In this document: positions 20,536 to 31,534 of the stretch, piece after piece
Layout of the letters: every line of letters starts with the position of its first letter
How positions within the stretch are numbered: the stretch's first letter is position 1
Assembly: GCA_010909725.1 (NCBI GenBank)
Contig: JAACMV010000010.1
Location: 1,093,501-1,157,500 of the forward strand
DNA from: Picochlorum sp. 'celeri'
Lineage: Eukaryota > Chlorophyta > Trebouxiophyceae
Direction: 5' to 3'
DNA: 64,000 nucleotides
The notes under the pieces: model-generated
Database searches by the model: none
Seen by the model: the letters and a program-made list of their open reading frames with translations, nothing else
What the model was told of the DNA's origin: nothing
Made by a program: the position numbers and the translations under genes

Positions 20536-21713
20536 ATGATCAGTCTATGTCGTTCTAGACTGTTCAAAACAGTTGCTCAACATTCTCGTTCAGCATGTCT
20601 CTCCTCGACGCCGGGTTCTGTCGAATTAGGTCGAATTCAAGCTTCATCGAACCCTCAATTACCTTTATGTGAGCGATCTGCAGAGTATATTGAAAGCGCT
20701 GCGACTGTGTCGAAGTGGTACCGCGAGGTTTCCAACAGTCTTGTCCAGGTTGGGGATGAACTGCAGAAAGACGGGGGGCCAATGTACGATGATCTGGTAA
20801 CTGAGCTCGGATGGCTGATGGAAGATGCTGTGGTTGGATGGAAAGAGTTTGCAGCGTCCCAGGAACGCAAGATGGCATGCGCAGGGAGCAGCAAGAGTAG
20901 AGAAGATGCCATGCTCAGGTTGCGGATATCAATTGTAGAATTACGTACGTGCGTGTGACTGTGATAGATGCAACAACGCTGCCTTTTTTTATCTTTCATG
21001 TTTCCACAGGTGAATTATGGGAGAAGAGGATCGTGGAGCGAGTGCCTTTGCAATACCTCACGTGCAGTGCCTTTTGGAGAGATATGGTGCTCTCAGTGGG
21101 TCCAGGGGTTCTCATTCCTCGGCCTGAGACTGAGCTCATGATCGATTTTGTCCAGCATGTAGTTGAAAATCATCCTCACTTGGCGTCAGGAGAATGGGTC
21201 GATTTGGGGACGGGGAGTGGGGCACTGGCGGTGGGCATGGCCAGGGCCATGCCTGCTGCACAGGTGATTGCTACTGACCTCGCTCCAGAACCCTTGCGAT
21301 ATGCGTCTTTCAACGCCACGCGGTACAAAGTATCTGATAGGGTACATGTAATAGAGAGCAACTGGTTCGATGGGTTGCACGAGGCAGGGATTTCAAACGT
21401 GGCTGGTATTCTCAGCAATCCACCATACATTCCAGCACAGGACTTGTCTGCCCTCCAAGCAGAAGTTGCTCTGCACGAGCCTCGATTAGCATTAGACGGA
21501 GGTTCAGACTTGGCCATCGATAGTTTGATGCCTATTTGCCGGGGAGCGGCAGAAATACTACAACCTGGCGGTTTTATCGGATTAGAAACAGGAGGTGGTG
21601 AACAGGCGCACTATGTCTCGCATGTGCTGGAGCATCTGTCTGCCTTTCACCACATCACCATACGTCGAGATTTGAGAGGTGTCGAGAGATTTATAACTGC
21701 TTTTAAAAAGTGA
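20536..21713 (+). CDS. HEMK: HemK/PrmC-type release-factor glutamine N5-methyltransferase, organellar
   Basis: Exons 20536-20944 and 21010-21713 are joined by a 65-bp intron (VELR/ELWEKR junction), about 370 residues. The frame is open upstream to 20377, but the ATG at 20536 gives a clean Arg/Ser-rich organellar presequence (MISLCRSRLFKTV). An N-domain with helices follows. Then come VPLQYLTCSAFW, LIPRPETELMIDF, the SAM motif DLGTGSGALAVG, ATDLAPEPLRYASFNA and the catalytic SNPPYIP. The enzyme methylates the GGQ glutamine of peptide-chain release factors, here most likely the mitochondrial or plastid ones. The frame is intact, and its stop is 12 bp from the SEC62 stop on the opposite strand. 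Confidence 0.9.
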
Positions 21714-21725
21714 AAAGGATATTCG

Positions 21726-22817
21726 TTACAGTTCTTCCTTGCTAGAAGACGAATTCATGGAGGCTGTGGTGTTCTCTGCTGCTGTCTCATTTCCTTTGGA
21801 AATCATATTCCGAGTATTATGTACATTCAAAAATTCAAACAGCTCGTCCCTGTATTTGAATGCATTCCTCTTCACTGCTTCTTGTCCAGGAGAATGGGTG
21901 TACAATACCCACGTCAACGCCGCCACAGACCCAGCCACACTCACCCTCGTCACCCAATGCCATGCCAGCGCCCTCATTGTGCTTGTGTCAGGTTCCTCGA
22001 TCGCAATCAACGGAAGGAACAGCTCCGATACTGGTTTGTTATCATCTAATACATTTGGAAGCACCCATACCGTGTTTCCAGTGAAAATATAACTCGTGAG
22101 CGCAATAAAGGCCCTCACCAACAGGGCCCCAATCAACACCACCAGCAATCCAGACAACATGTAGACCACACCAATCTTGATCCATGACGGCGCCACCGGG
22201 AACAGACACACCAAAATCACCCCAACAGCACATAACGCAGATACAATGTACACCCACGTCGGCGTAGGCTTGTCAAACGTCCAGCAGTAGAAGGCAGCCT
22301 CGTCAAACTTTTGGCTGTCCGGACCCTGCACCGGCAACACCTTTTTGGGAAACTTTATCAGCCTCTTCTGCCCAGGAGGAGGCTTCAGAAACTTCCTCTG
22401 ACACTTCACCACCAATCCCCGTCGAATGAGCAGCCCAGCTGCCTCCTCAATGCGCTTCTCAACCGATGAAGAATCTGCCATGACACGTTTTCCCCGTCAA
22501 CCACCACCATATACTACGCAATCCCTAGCATTCACACACATACCTTTTCTGGATATCACATTAGACACTGCTTCTGGGTTATCTCTGCACCAGCGAGCAA
22601 AATCCTTTCCCCGAAAGAGGTCCAACCGATCAGTCTGCAACACCGCGCTTCTGCTCTCTATTCCATTCTTCCCCCTCAGAATTTCCGCAAACACATATAG
22701 AGATTCATCCTGTAGCCAGAATCAGTCCATCGTTCAACACAAGCATCACACACAGAGGCACACAAGGCAAGGAGAGAAAGACGTTGACTCTCGACAAACG
22801 ACACGCACATCTGCCAT
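21726..22817 (-). CDS. SEC62: SEC62, ER preprotein translocation component
   Basis: Three exons, 22809-22817 (ATG GCA GAT only), 22544-22709 and 21726-22474, give about 307 residues with consistent phases. Exon 2 carries the plant SEC62 start: VFAEILRGKNGIESRSAVLQ followed by RLDLFRGKDFARW. Exon 3 continues with a short helix, the GQKRLIKFPKKV basic strip, and FYCWTFDKPTPTWVY leading into two transmembrane helices (about residues 145-165 and 172-195). A soluble tail follows that ends KEEL. SEC62 pairs with SEC63 at the SEC61 channel for post-translational import into the ER. The nine-nucleotide first exon is the least certain part. Only 35 bp separate its ATG from the stop of the IDH gene upstream on the same strand. 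Confidence 0.85.
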
Positions 22818-22852
22818 GCTATCTATCTTACAATTACAATTACATTATTGGA

Positions 22853-24211
22853 TTAGGCACTGCTTCGATAACCATACAAAGCCTCGAAATTCTCCCGAAT
22901 CTTGTCCATGAATGGCTGGGTCATGATGTAGGTGGATGGCTCTGCCTTTGGTCCATGGATGCAAATAGCCAAATCCTTGGTCATGAAACCCTGTTCTACA
23001 GTCTTAATGACTGCAGACTCCATATCAGAGCAATATTTTGCCAGTGCTTCATTTCCATCGAGCTTGGCTCTGTGGGCAAGGCCTCGCGTCCAAGCAAAGA
23101 TTGATGCAATTGGGTTGGTGGAGGTCTCCTTGCCCTGTTGATACTGCCTCCAATGTCGAGTCACAGTGCCGTGGGCTGCCTCTGCTTCGACCGTCTTACC
23201 ATCAGGAGTTATTAAAACGGATGTCATGAGTCCGAGGGACCCATATCCTTGAGCCACAATGTCTGACTGGACGTCGCCATCGTAGTTTTTGCAGGCCCAC
23301 ACAAATCCTCCAGAGGATTTGAGTGCCTGGGCAACCATGTCATCGATAAGCCGGTGCTCATAGAATATACCCGCGTCTTCAAACTGTTTCTTGTAATGCT
23401 TTTCATACACGTCGGCGAATGTCTGCAGGAACATGCCATCGTACTTTTTCAAAATAGTATTCTTGGTGGACAGGTACAGGGGCCATTTCCTCTGACTGGC
23501 ATACTGGAAGCACGAGTGCGCAAACCCTTCGATCGAGGCTTGGGTATTGTACATACCCAATGCCACGCCTGGGCCTTTGAAATCGTAGATTTCCATCACC
23601 TCGGGCGCTCCCCCGTCTGCTGGTGTAAAGGTCATTTCCAACTTGCCTGGGCCGGGAGCCACAAAGTCGGTGGCCCTGTACTGATCTCCAAACGCATGGC
23701 GACCGACCACGATAGGCTCCTTCCACCCACTCACCAAACGAGGAACATTATCAATCACAATCGGCTCGCGAAACACGGTCCCATTCAGGATATTCCGAAT
23801 GGTTCCATTGGGACTCTTCCACATCTTCTTCAGCTTGAACTCCTCCACCCGTGCCTCATCTGGCGTGATGGTCGCACACTTGATCCCCACGTTATACTTT
23901 TTAATCGCCTCGGCCGCATCCACAGTGATCTGATCGTCCGTCGCATCCCGACTCGTCACACTCAGGTCGTAATATTTGGTGTCCACCTGGACATATGGGA
24001 ACACCAGCTTGGTCTTGATAGAATCCCAAATCACCCGAGTCATCTCATCCCCATCGATATCCACCACCGGATTATCTACCGATATCTTGTTGGCTGACGA
24101 CATCCAACAGTGCGGGACGAGTTGATGTGAATTTTTCTGCAATGAGGCTGATGCCGCAACGACATCGTCCCATCGCCTTTGTTTGATGACACGCCTCAAC
24201 ATTTTTTGCAA
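22853..24211 (-). CDS. IDH: NADP-dependent isocitrate dehydrogenase, mitochondrial-type presequence
   Basis: An intact single exon of 452 residues. The first 40 are basic and hydroxylated ([14 protein letters not shown]) and look like a mitochondrial presequence. The mature enzyme starts near [18 protein letters not shown]. Other dimeric NADP-IDH landmarks are [15 protein letters not shown], the substrate block [37 protein letters not shown] and the metal-binding YDGDVQSD. It ends with [29 protein letters not shown]. It converts isocitrate and NADP+ to 2-oxoglutarate, CO2 and NADPH. A plastidial or dual location cannot be excluded. Confidence 0.93.
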   Translation of the reverse strand: MQKMLRRVIKQRRWDDVVAASASLQKNSHQLVPHCWMSSANKISVDNPVVDIDGDEMTRVIWDSIKTKLVFPYVQVDTKYYDLSVTSRDATDDQITVDAAEAIKKYNVGIKCATITPDEARVEEFKLKKMWKSPNGTIRNILNGTVFREPIVIDNVPRLVSGWKEPIVVGRHAFGDQYRATDFVAPGPGKLEMTFTPADGGAPEVMEIYDFKGPGVALGMYNTQASIEGFAHSCFQYASQRKWPLYLSTKNTILKKYDGMFLQTFADVYEKHYKKQFEDAGIFYEHRLIDDMVAQALKSSGGFVWACKNYDGDVQSDIVAQGYGSLGLMTSVLITPDGKTVEAEAAHGTVTRHWRQYQQGKETSTNPIASIFAWTRGLAHRAKLDGNEALAKYCSDMESAVIKTVEQGFMTKDLAICIHGPKAEPSTYIMTQPFMDKIRENFEALYGYRSSA

Positions 24212-24405
24212 TATATGTTTACTTACTGTAAGAAGGATTTATTATTATTACTGCGGGATGGTTTTCTTTCTTCAAATTTTGGAGAATATTCTAAATTCCT
24301 TCCGTCGGAAATAAAAAGCAAAAAAAGGACCGGATGGATATACATGTAGATTTTCTTCTTCTTCGCTTGACGCAAGAATATCAAAAAAAGAAAATCAAAA
24401 TAACA

Positions 24406-24849
24406 ATGGCGACGCGTGGACCACCTCAATCGTGGAATCACGGACTCTGTAGTTGTTTTACCGATTGTGGCATTTGCTGCTGGGGATACTGGTGCCCCTG
24501 TTGGTTATATGGAGACACTGCTAAAAAGTTGGATGCTGCTCGTGGAATTCAGGATGCCGGGTGCTGCTTGGACTGTTGTGTCTTCTTCTTGTTGAGCTTC
24601 TTTTGTCTCCAAGGCTTTGTCGGATGTGGTCGTCGACGCGATCTTCGTACGCAGTTTAATCTGCAAGGAGAAGATTGCCCAGCATGCTGTGCCTACACGT
24701 GCTGCGGTGGGTGTGCTGTGTGCCAGGATGCAAATGAGTACAGGTACAGGGAGAGGGAAATCATCAGAAGCCAGCAGCAGCAGCAGGTGCAGATGCAGCC
24801 GGTTGTGCAGCAAGAGATGACGTCAGGAGATGCTGCGCAAAAGTTGTAG
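24406..24849 (+). CDS. PLAC8 (Cys-rich) domain membrane protein
   Basis: A frame of 147 residues beginning MATRGPPQSWNHGL. It shows the PLAC8 pattern: W-x-GLCSCFTDCGICCWGYWCPCWLYGDTAKKL, a hydrophobic Cys-rich stretch (DAGCCLDCCVFFLLSFF), RRRDLRTQFNLQGEDCPACCAYTCCGGCAVCQDANE, then a Gln-rich tail. Plant members (CNR/FW2.2, PCR and MCA relatives) are linked to cell number control, cadmium export or Ca2+ handling; I cannot choose among these. The frame is open 24 codons further upstream, but the upstream part is Lys-rich and unconserved, so the ATG at 24406 is preferred. Confidence 0.85.
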   Translation: MATRGPPQSWNHGLCSCFTDCGICCWGYWCPCWLYGDTAKKLDAARGIQDAGCCLDCCVFFLLSFFCLQGFVGCGRRRDLRTQFNLQGEDCPACCAYTCCGGCAVCQDANEYRYREREIIRSQQQQQVQMQPVVQQEMTSGDAAQKL

Positions 24850-25089
24850 ATGGACTCGTTGTACATGTACAAGGGTTGAGATCATTGGTAACAAGGGGCC
24901 CTCTCTGATTGTGATGGCAGTGCCAATGGAGAAGAAGAAGAAGAAGAAGGAAGACATGATCGTGATTCGTTCAGTCGGTTTTTTTTTTGTTTTTTGTAAC
25001 ATTATCAGCAAAACTTTAGTACGAGAACGGCGAAAAAGGACAAAACGCGGGTGATCCGTTCATGTGCCACGTCAGAACCGCTATTGCGA

Positions 25090-25578
25090 ATGTCTACAAT
25101 AGTCTCTCGAAGGGCTACTATGCCATCTCAGATACATGGTACTGTGTATCGTAGGTCTGTAATACAAGGGTTTGGTGGAAAGGGGCTCGTGGCTGTGCGA
25201 CGTGGGCCAAGGAGTACGACTGTGGTTCCGCAGAGGGCGTTGGGGAATGGCGGAGGCACGGGGGATGAGGCATGGTGGAGTGCCTTGTATGGTATGTACA
25301 ACTATGGAATGGGCGGTGGGTCTGCGCCAGGGAGAGGTGTGATTCAGAGTGGGGTATCTGAGAAGCTGGCTGATTGGATCCATGTATTGGATGCTCGGGA
25401 TGCCATGGAGGCGTGTGGAGGTCTGTCTGGAGAGGAGAAGGAAGAGTGTTTTGTGGTGTTTGGGGTGGACAAGGATGCCGACCTATGGTATGATACTGTG
25501 AATCGGTTGGAGGGGATGTTGAGTTTGGAGACTTTTCCAGAGGAAGAGGGTGTGCATCGTGGGCAAGAACGTATATAA
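25090..25578 (+). CDS. Small unknown protein with a likely organellar targeting peptide
   Basis: An intact frame of 162 residues. The first 60 or so are Arg/Ser/Val/Gly rich with few acids, resembling a transit peptide. A Gly/Trp/Tyr-rich linker is followed by an acidic C-terminal domain with two cysteines ten residues apart (EACGG and EECFV) and an FGVDKDADLWYDTVNRLE segment. The paired Cys in an acidic helix loosely recalls CP12-like proteins, but the CP12 consensus is not present and I make no assignment. Its stop lies 53 bp from the AMP deaminase stop on the other strand. A GAA-rich tract and poly-T lie between this gene and PLAC8 (24,930-25,000). Confidence 0.55.
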   Translation: MSTIVSRRATMPSQIHGTVYRRSVIQGFGGKGLVAVRRGPRSTTVVPQRALGNGGGTGDEAWWSALYGMYNYGMGGGSAPGRGVIQSGVSEKLADWIHVLDARDAMEACGGLSGEEKEECFVVFGVDKDADLWYDTVNRLEGMLSLETFPEEEGVHRGQERI

Positions 25579-25631
25579 ATGCTGTAGTATCGTATCATGA
25601 CATAATGTACAAAAATGTTACTATATTATTA

Positions 25632-28435
25632 TTATTGTGAATCATCTGCGGTGCGAGATGTTCTAATGACATGTGCTTGATGCCCATTGGCAATGAGGTT
25701 TCGTTCCTCGTTCAAACAATCCTTTCGAAAGACCATTCTCAAAGCGGGAACGTTTGTCTTTTGAATGTTGTTTCCTTCCGGCCCATCTTTCCAATATTCC
25801 GTGTGCACCCAATGCATTTTCAGCCTGTGAGGGAACCCAGAGTGGATCACACTGTTTCTGGCAATTTCGCAGAGGTCTGTTGCGCTCAGCTTCCATACCT
25901 GTGCAGCCACGGAGTACTCCTCCACCAACGGTTCTCGAGTGAGATGGATTTGCAAAGGGTCGTCTGTCGACAAGGACACCTGCAGGCCTCTCGCAAAGAA
26001 CTGTGGAAAGGGGTTTCTGTGGTAGTCAAGGAAGAGGGAATTGTTGGACAGAGGGCTCATGCAGAGTCCAATCTGGGCCACGTAGTACAAGTATTGGAGG
26101 CATGGCGATTTCCTGAGATTGATTCCGTGCGCAATATTTTCAGCCAACAGAAACGTGGCTGCCAGATGGTCCAAGTCTCCTGCCTCTCCGCAGTGAGGGC
26201 GCAGGGAAAATGTGTTGAGGCCTCTCGACTCCCTCAGTTTATTCAACGTGTACAGATTTGCGTACACATAGTATGTGTAGTAGGCGTACGGTGGGTTGTG
26301 CTTCGTATTCCACTCTTCTGGGGTTGGCATATGCTTGGTCGGCCGCCTCTCTGGTTTGGATTCGTCATCCACCAAGTCAAACCCGCTGACATGCTTCAAA
26401 AATATGTGGAGCATTGGATGTGTTCCAGGATCGATAGTGGCCTCGAACATGGGCAAGAAAATATTGTCCAAGAACTGCTGGAAGTTTTCAATGATTCCCT
26501 GATTCTTGTACACATTGTACAGCCTGGGTATTTGTATCATCCACAGGTTGTTGTCAGAGTACAGCCGATTCTGCACCACCCATGCCGCCAGCGTATCCCA
26601 TTCGACTGGTTTCCTCCCGTAGATGGAGATTCTGTACTCTGTGTGCTGGTACTTGGATGCCTCAAGGTCGTTGAACACTTCTTTTGTGAGCTCTGCTAGG
26701 AACCTTCCGTGGATAATGTTCTCCTGCTTGATGAAGATTTCGCGGAGCCTGGACTGCCCGAACGGATTATACTTGAGATTGAACTTGTCAAATCTATGAA
26801 AGATGTTCTTGTCTGCATGCACATCCAATGAATCCACAGAGAGGTCATAGGATGTCAGGTTGAGACTCTCAAAAACCTCCTTCAGCGTCAAAAATTTTCC
26901 ATCCCGAAAGATGACGAGCTCGTCCGGCTCTTTTTTCAACTTGCTTTTAATGAAGCGAAGCAGGTGCTTCTGGTGCATGCAGGCCGAGTGGTGGACATGC
27001 GTATCGACCTTCCTGACATTGTAGAAATCTCTATGAGGAGCTGACTTCTGGGCCAAAAACTCCTTGTCTGCGTTGAGCATCACATGCAAATTGAACTTTT
27101 GTTCCAACAGCTGCATTCGATGGTGCGTGAATGACCGCACGTGTCCCATGGCAGAAACCTTCAAGAGCCAGTGCATCGTGGAAAAAAAGTCATGAGAGTC
27201 TCCTGGAGGGGCAAACAAGCGCTCATCGGAGTGAGATGGATCCCAGACATGCACCACCCCATCCACCATTTGAAACCTATACTGCTGAGGAGGCATATTA
27301 TCCCAATGGAAGGGGTCGTCGCCCAAGCAATGTCGCATGAGCTGAGCCTCTGGCACATCCACCATATCCTCTGGAGACAATCGAGGCTTGAACACCCACT
27401 TGCTCCTCTCGTCTAAAGCTTTCTTCAACATGTGGCACACGTCCTCGGCTTCCTCCGTCTGTGGCATCTCTGGGGTCAACACTCTGTTGTAGTGTTCGTG
27501 CAGGGCTGCATCTTCAATGATGCGACCCTCTGTGGCCAAGACGTCCTGCGTCGTCTGCCTCACATGATGATTTATATTCCTTCTTTTCGCAGCACCATTT
27601 GCTTTGGGCGTGCTGCTTTGCCCATAACCATCGAGCCGAGCTTGCTGCAGGGGGGCTGTGTGTCCAGGCACAGATGCAGATCTCGGCATGGCCGTGCTCG
27701 CCTGATGCGCTTCTCCATTGAATGATTGATGCTTGGTTGCTCCTGTACCATTGACTTTTTGAATGTAAGGATACTGGACTGTGTGCCGCAACGCATCATG
27801 CAATGCTGGATTCGAGCGATCTGCTGGGCCAGCGTAAATCACTGGCTCTGCTCCCGCCCCTCCTTCGGATTCGCTCACGAGATCTGTCCCAGCTCGTCGT
27901 CTATCACTCTCTGTTATATAAGGAGATTCCTGGTTGGTCGAATGATGCACATACTCCCGACCATTGGCAGATGCATGGTTGTGCACAGCTCCCTCATAGT
28001 ACAGGTCTGTATCTTGCCGCACCAGCGACCGAGTGGGAGGCAAGGGAGGCCCATTGGTGGATTGTTTCTGATACTGATGATGTCTCCGTGACATCAACTG
28101 CCTCGCCTGAGGAGATGGCGCCCTGTAACACGAGTGAGAAGTTGTGTGAACAAGAGGCAACGGGCATGCTCGCCAAAAACCAAGGTCACCCAACCCTATT
28201 CGTACCTGGTGGTGGTATGACTCCGACTACCTGTCCGCTTCGACTGTTGACTGCGTTTCCCAGGGAAGACTGTAGCATCCCCAGCTTCACCGAGCATGCT
28301 GTATCGTCCGTTGGACAATTTCAGGGCCACGAGAACCCCTCCTGCCGCCACCACACCTCCAAGAATAATTCCTCCCGTAAACCATCCCCAACCGCTGGAC
28401 GAGGCGTCCTGAGGCGTGGTATTGGACGCTGCCAT
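25632..28435 (-). CDS. AMPD: AMP deaminase with an N-terminal membrane anchor
   Basis: Exon 1 (28206-28435) and exon 2 (25632-28122) join over an 83-bp intron into about 906 residues. Exon 1 encodes a single hydrophobic helix (residues about 20-45, WFTGGIILGGVVAAGGVLVALKL), as in plant FAC1-type enzymes, and then a Ser/Arg-rich linker. Residues about 65-290 are disordered. The catalytic region has the KVDTHVHHSACMHQKHLLRFIK metal-binding block, SLDVHADKNIFHRFDKFNLKYNPFG, and the closing LSTDDPLQIHLTREPLVEEYSVAAQVWKLSATDLCEIARNS. It deaminates AMP to IMP in purine interconversion. The upstream frame also contains a GTG-led extension, but the first ATG at 28435 is taken. The frame is intact. 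Confidence 0.93.
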
Positions 28436-28537
28436 GAGGTTCGGTTCAAAGGACACTGAGTCTCTCAGAAATCGGCGTACACGTACGCTATCCGAGGGTT
28501 ACATCCGAAAATAAATAATTTATATTTATTATGGTGG

Positions 28538-30170
28538 TCACCGTTGCACCAGGGTTTGGTCCAGGAGACTCACGTACCCACTTTGGGTGGCAAAAATGAC
28601 TGGGAATGCAATAATGTACGCAAGCATGAGGGTGAGAAAGGTGGCCTTGTCCAGATAGTATGCGATGGCCCCACCATAATGCTCGTCTTCCGCGAGGATG
28701 GATGCTAGTGTCGGTCTGAGATCGCTTTCTTTTCGGAGCCTGCGAGCATCTGAGGACTCTCTGTTCTCTGCGGATTTTGCGGCATACTTTTTCACTTTGA
28801 ACACACCCATGACGGCCATTCTCCTGTACTGGGTGGTATCTTCCGAATTTTCTTGAGCACTTTGTTGGTCTTCCTCCAGAACATCTCCTTCGTGCCCAAG
28901 GGGCACGCTGTCAGAAGACCGTCTCTTTGGATGAAACGACTTCCATTCGGCCAGCCTCTCCTTGTATTGTCTCCAAGCATCCCGCCGGGCTCTGCGTTCG
29001 ACACTAAAGCGCTTCCAGTGAACGAGCCTGTACGCCAGAATGGATTCGATGGCGGATATACCGAAGCACAAATAGATGACCAGTATTGCTTGCTGCAAGG
29101 GCTGGACATATGATGATTGAGGGGTCGAGTCGTTCAGGACAAACTGGATGGCGGTGAGCGCGAGAAACACGGTGACAATGACCGAGATCCTCCCACCCAA
29201 ATCTCCTGGATCTTGGAAGAAGACGAGCAGACCAAGGATGGCACACAAGAGCACAGGGAGCACACCATACACCAAGTTCCACTGCCAGAAGCGAGTCACT
29301 CGAATCGAGAAAATGACTGTCTGGATATTATATTTATCTTGTTGGGCCATCCAAACCTCGCCTGAGGCGGGATTGAATGGGTTGGGATCAGAGGGAGCTG
29401 ACTGTTGGGTGGCATATTTCTGCATTCCATGGTGATGGGATTTAATATCTGTATCAATGCATGCATGCATAAAGAAACCATCGACATACCTGGATTCTCT
29501 CTAACAGTGTAGGACCTGAGAATATGCTGAGAGAGACATCGTTCACATTCCACTGGGGACTGTCATCGCCCTTGCCAAAGGAAAACACCCTTGGTCCAGC
29601 AGCAGATGGCACGACCGTCACGCCCGGATGACCTTCCACATTAACACTCGTATCCAAAAAATCAAATGCTATGATCAAGTCGATGCTCTCAAAAGGGAAA
29701 TTCTGGAAGCTCATTGGCTGGTAGTACGTCCCCAGCACAGTCACTGCCCACAACACCGTTCCGTTGGGACCAAAATAGACCTCCGCATCGACTTGCCTAT
29801 CCTGCGAGAAACCAGCAGTGTTTGAAAAAGAAAACGAGGGGAGGTAGATACCATCGCAACACAGGCCCCCATCCAAGACATTCGTCCAACAAGGCAGCGA
29901 GCAAGTCAAAGCACCTTCTGCAACTAGTTTGCTGTTCTCTTCGACGGTTGGCCTCGCCGTGGGATCATACCACGACAACGCCACCAACACAACCGATTCA
30001 TGCATATATTGCTTGGCATCAACGTCTAGAAGCCTATCCAAGAACACGTTCAGATACACTTCCGTCGTCCCCAACGGAGGAACCCCTTGCCCAGCAAGCG
30101 GGGAGGCTTGTTGCGCCAAAACTGGACTGAGATACCATACTATGAGAGCTATTAAAAACTTGTAGGTCAT
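28538..30170 (-). CDS. Pentameric ligand-gated ion channel (Cys-loop family, prokaryote-like)
   Basis: Exons 29490-30170 and 28538-29419 join in phase 0 (LERIQ/KYATQ) over a 70-bp intron, 520 residues. A signal peptide (about residues 1-20, FLIALIVWYLSPVLA) is followed by an extracellular beta-rich domain. That domain opens with VYLNVFLDRLLDVDAKQY, then WYDPTARP, and reaches the conserved FPFESIDLIIAF, the counterpart of the Cys-loop FPFD motif. It lacks the two bracketing cysteines, as in bacterial members. Four hydrophobic helices follow: M1 about 276-295, M2 about 299-322, M3 about 336-357, and M4 near the C-terminus after a long charged M3-M4 loop (about 130 residues). Other cysteines (CSLPC and CC in the ectodomain) may form private disulfides. 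The ligand and ion selectivity cannot be read. Confidence 0.85.
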
Positions 30171-30406
30171 GAGTGTCGCCAAATCAAACGATCCGGTTCC
30201 TTTCAGCGCTCGGTTTCGCAGCCATGAAGCAACTTTACACCAAGATTTCCTCGCCAAAGTTTTTGGGTGGCCAAAGTAGGAAGTGAAATTATTTTGGGCA
30301 AAAACTTTAGAGCATGTATGGCTTTGAACCAATTTGTATCTACTTTCAAAACAAGTTTCAAAAAAACATTCCGTATTTAAGAAACTCCCTGGAAAAAAAA
30401 AAAAAA

Positions 30407-31138
30407 TCTTTTTTTGGAAGTAAGGTTTTCTTTTTTATATTTTATAGGTATCGAACGTTTTAAGTTTTTCCTTTCTTCACGGTGGAAGAGCGTGGCGATA
30501 TCGTTGTGGGGCGTCTTGCACGTGTGTGATCTGGGGGATCGCCGTCGGACCCGTGCTACCCAATGGTGTTCCCACTGTCTCCCCACCTTAAAAATCCAAG
30601 GCTAACAAGGAACTATACTCATACTTGGGGAACGTCCCTGGTCGTTCGTTCCAGAGTGTGTTTCGTGGATGACGCACCCGACGGTTACAAGGTCCCAAGG
30701 GCGCCCATTTGCGACGGTTTGAGGTCGATGGCCCGACGGGCATTGGCTGACTAGCTGGTGTAGTGGAAGGATCTCTGCCTTATTTCCCCCTGTAAGCCCA
30801 TTCAGGGTGGTCGCGGCAAACGCGGTCCACTCGACCCATCCTATGGAGCAATCCTAAGGGATGCTTGGTGACTTTGTTCACCCCCGGGTTAAAACCCCAG
30901 AGTCAATGCACCGTTTAGTGTAAGGCAAGCACCTCGCAGGCGTCCTTGTGACGCTCTGTGGTGCACTCAGTTGTCAGCGTGCTAAGGTCTAGGACGGCAG
31001 CGATGATCCATGCCTCTTTGCTTGGTTTTTCTCTTCCCCATGAGGGTCTTTTTCCCTTGCTATGCATGCGTATTATTGTATTTCGCCCATCAGGGCCACT
31101 AGATTGGATCACAATGTAACAACTCTCCTAAAAAAAAA
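30407..31138 (+). repeat. Dispersed A-tailed repeat R, copy 1 (about 730 bp)
   Basis: Begins at a T-rich stretch after a 14-A run and ends in a 9-A tail. Nearly the same sequence recurs at 31,535-32,169. Landmarks shared by both copies are GTATCGAACGTTTTAAG near the start, a GATCGCCGTCGGACCCGTG block, and CTAGCTGGTGTAGTGGAAGG about halfway. A CCCGGGTTAAAACCCCAGAG block lies near 30,882. The last two resemble degenerate pol III A and B boxes. The 3' A-tail suggests a SINE or other retroposed unit. It does not match any family I know. No convincing protein is encoded, apart from a 63-codon frame kept in both copies. Confidence 0.8.
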
Positions 31139-31530
31139 GAAGGCCCAGAACAACCAGTCGACGCCAAGGGGTTGGGTGATCCCATCCCGAGGTGTGGGAG
31201 TGAGTTTTTAGTGAGTGCAATCCTCACATGCCTGGAATGGTATCTGGACACCCCGCTGGCGGCCACTGCTCTGTCTCCTGACAGGCACGGGCCACCAGGA
31301 AGGAACCACTTGCAACGTGGGCGCTTCTCATTGACACCCCAAGCTTCCTCAGTCGCACAGGCAGCCGGGTTCCCTCACGAGGAGGCCGCCCACGCAAGCA
31401 GCAACTTTGTGTCGGCCCAGATTTTCTCACTCTCTTGCTTCTTCAGCACACCAAGGGGCGGTCGGATCCGCTGTTCCAGAGCCTTGGCGTGTAGAAAACA
31501 CGGCTCAAAAAAAAAAAAAAAAAAAAAAAA
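31139..31530 (+). mobile_element. 5'-truncated LINE copy with A24 tail
   Basis: This segment, read on the plus strand, matches the 3' end of the full-length minus-strand LINE at 32,170-36,144. Shared pieces include GTGAGTTTTTAGTG, GTGCAAxCCxCACAT, TATCTGG and AGATTTTCTCACT, followed in both by a poly(A) tail. The match is diverged and has several indels, so the two come from related but different source elements. Only the 3' untranslated part is present, which is typical of 5'-truncated target-primed insertions. Confidence 0.7.
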
Positions 31531-31534
31531 GGCT

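Noticed and set aside
23354..24097. Plus-strand open frame of 247 codons
   Set aside because: Antisense shadow of the NADP-isocitrate dehydrogenase gene.
25671..26699. Plus-strand open frame of 342 codons
   Set aside because: It lies exactly antisense to the conserved AMP deaminase catalytic domain and has no domain of its own.
30760..30900. A real tRNA gene suggested by the TGGTGTAGTGG motif
   Set aside because: The segment cannot fold into a cloverleaf: the box spacing is far too long and the B box lacks the TTCGA core. It recurs in both R copies, so it belongs to the repeat.
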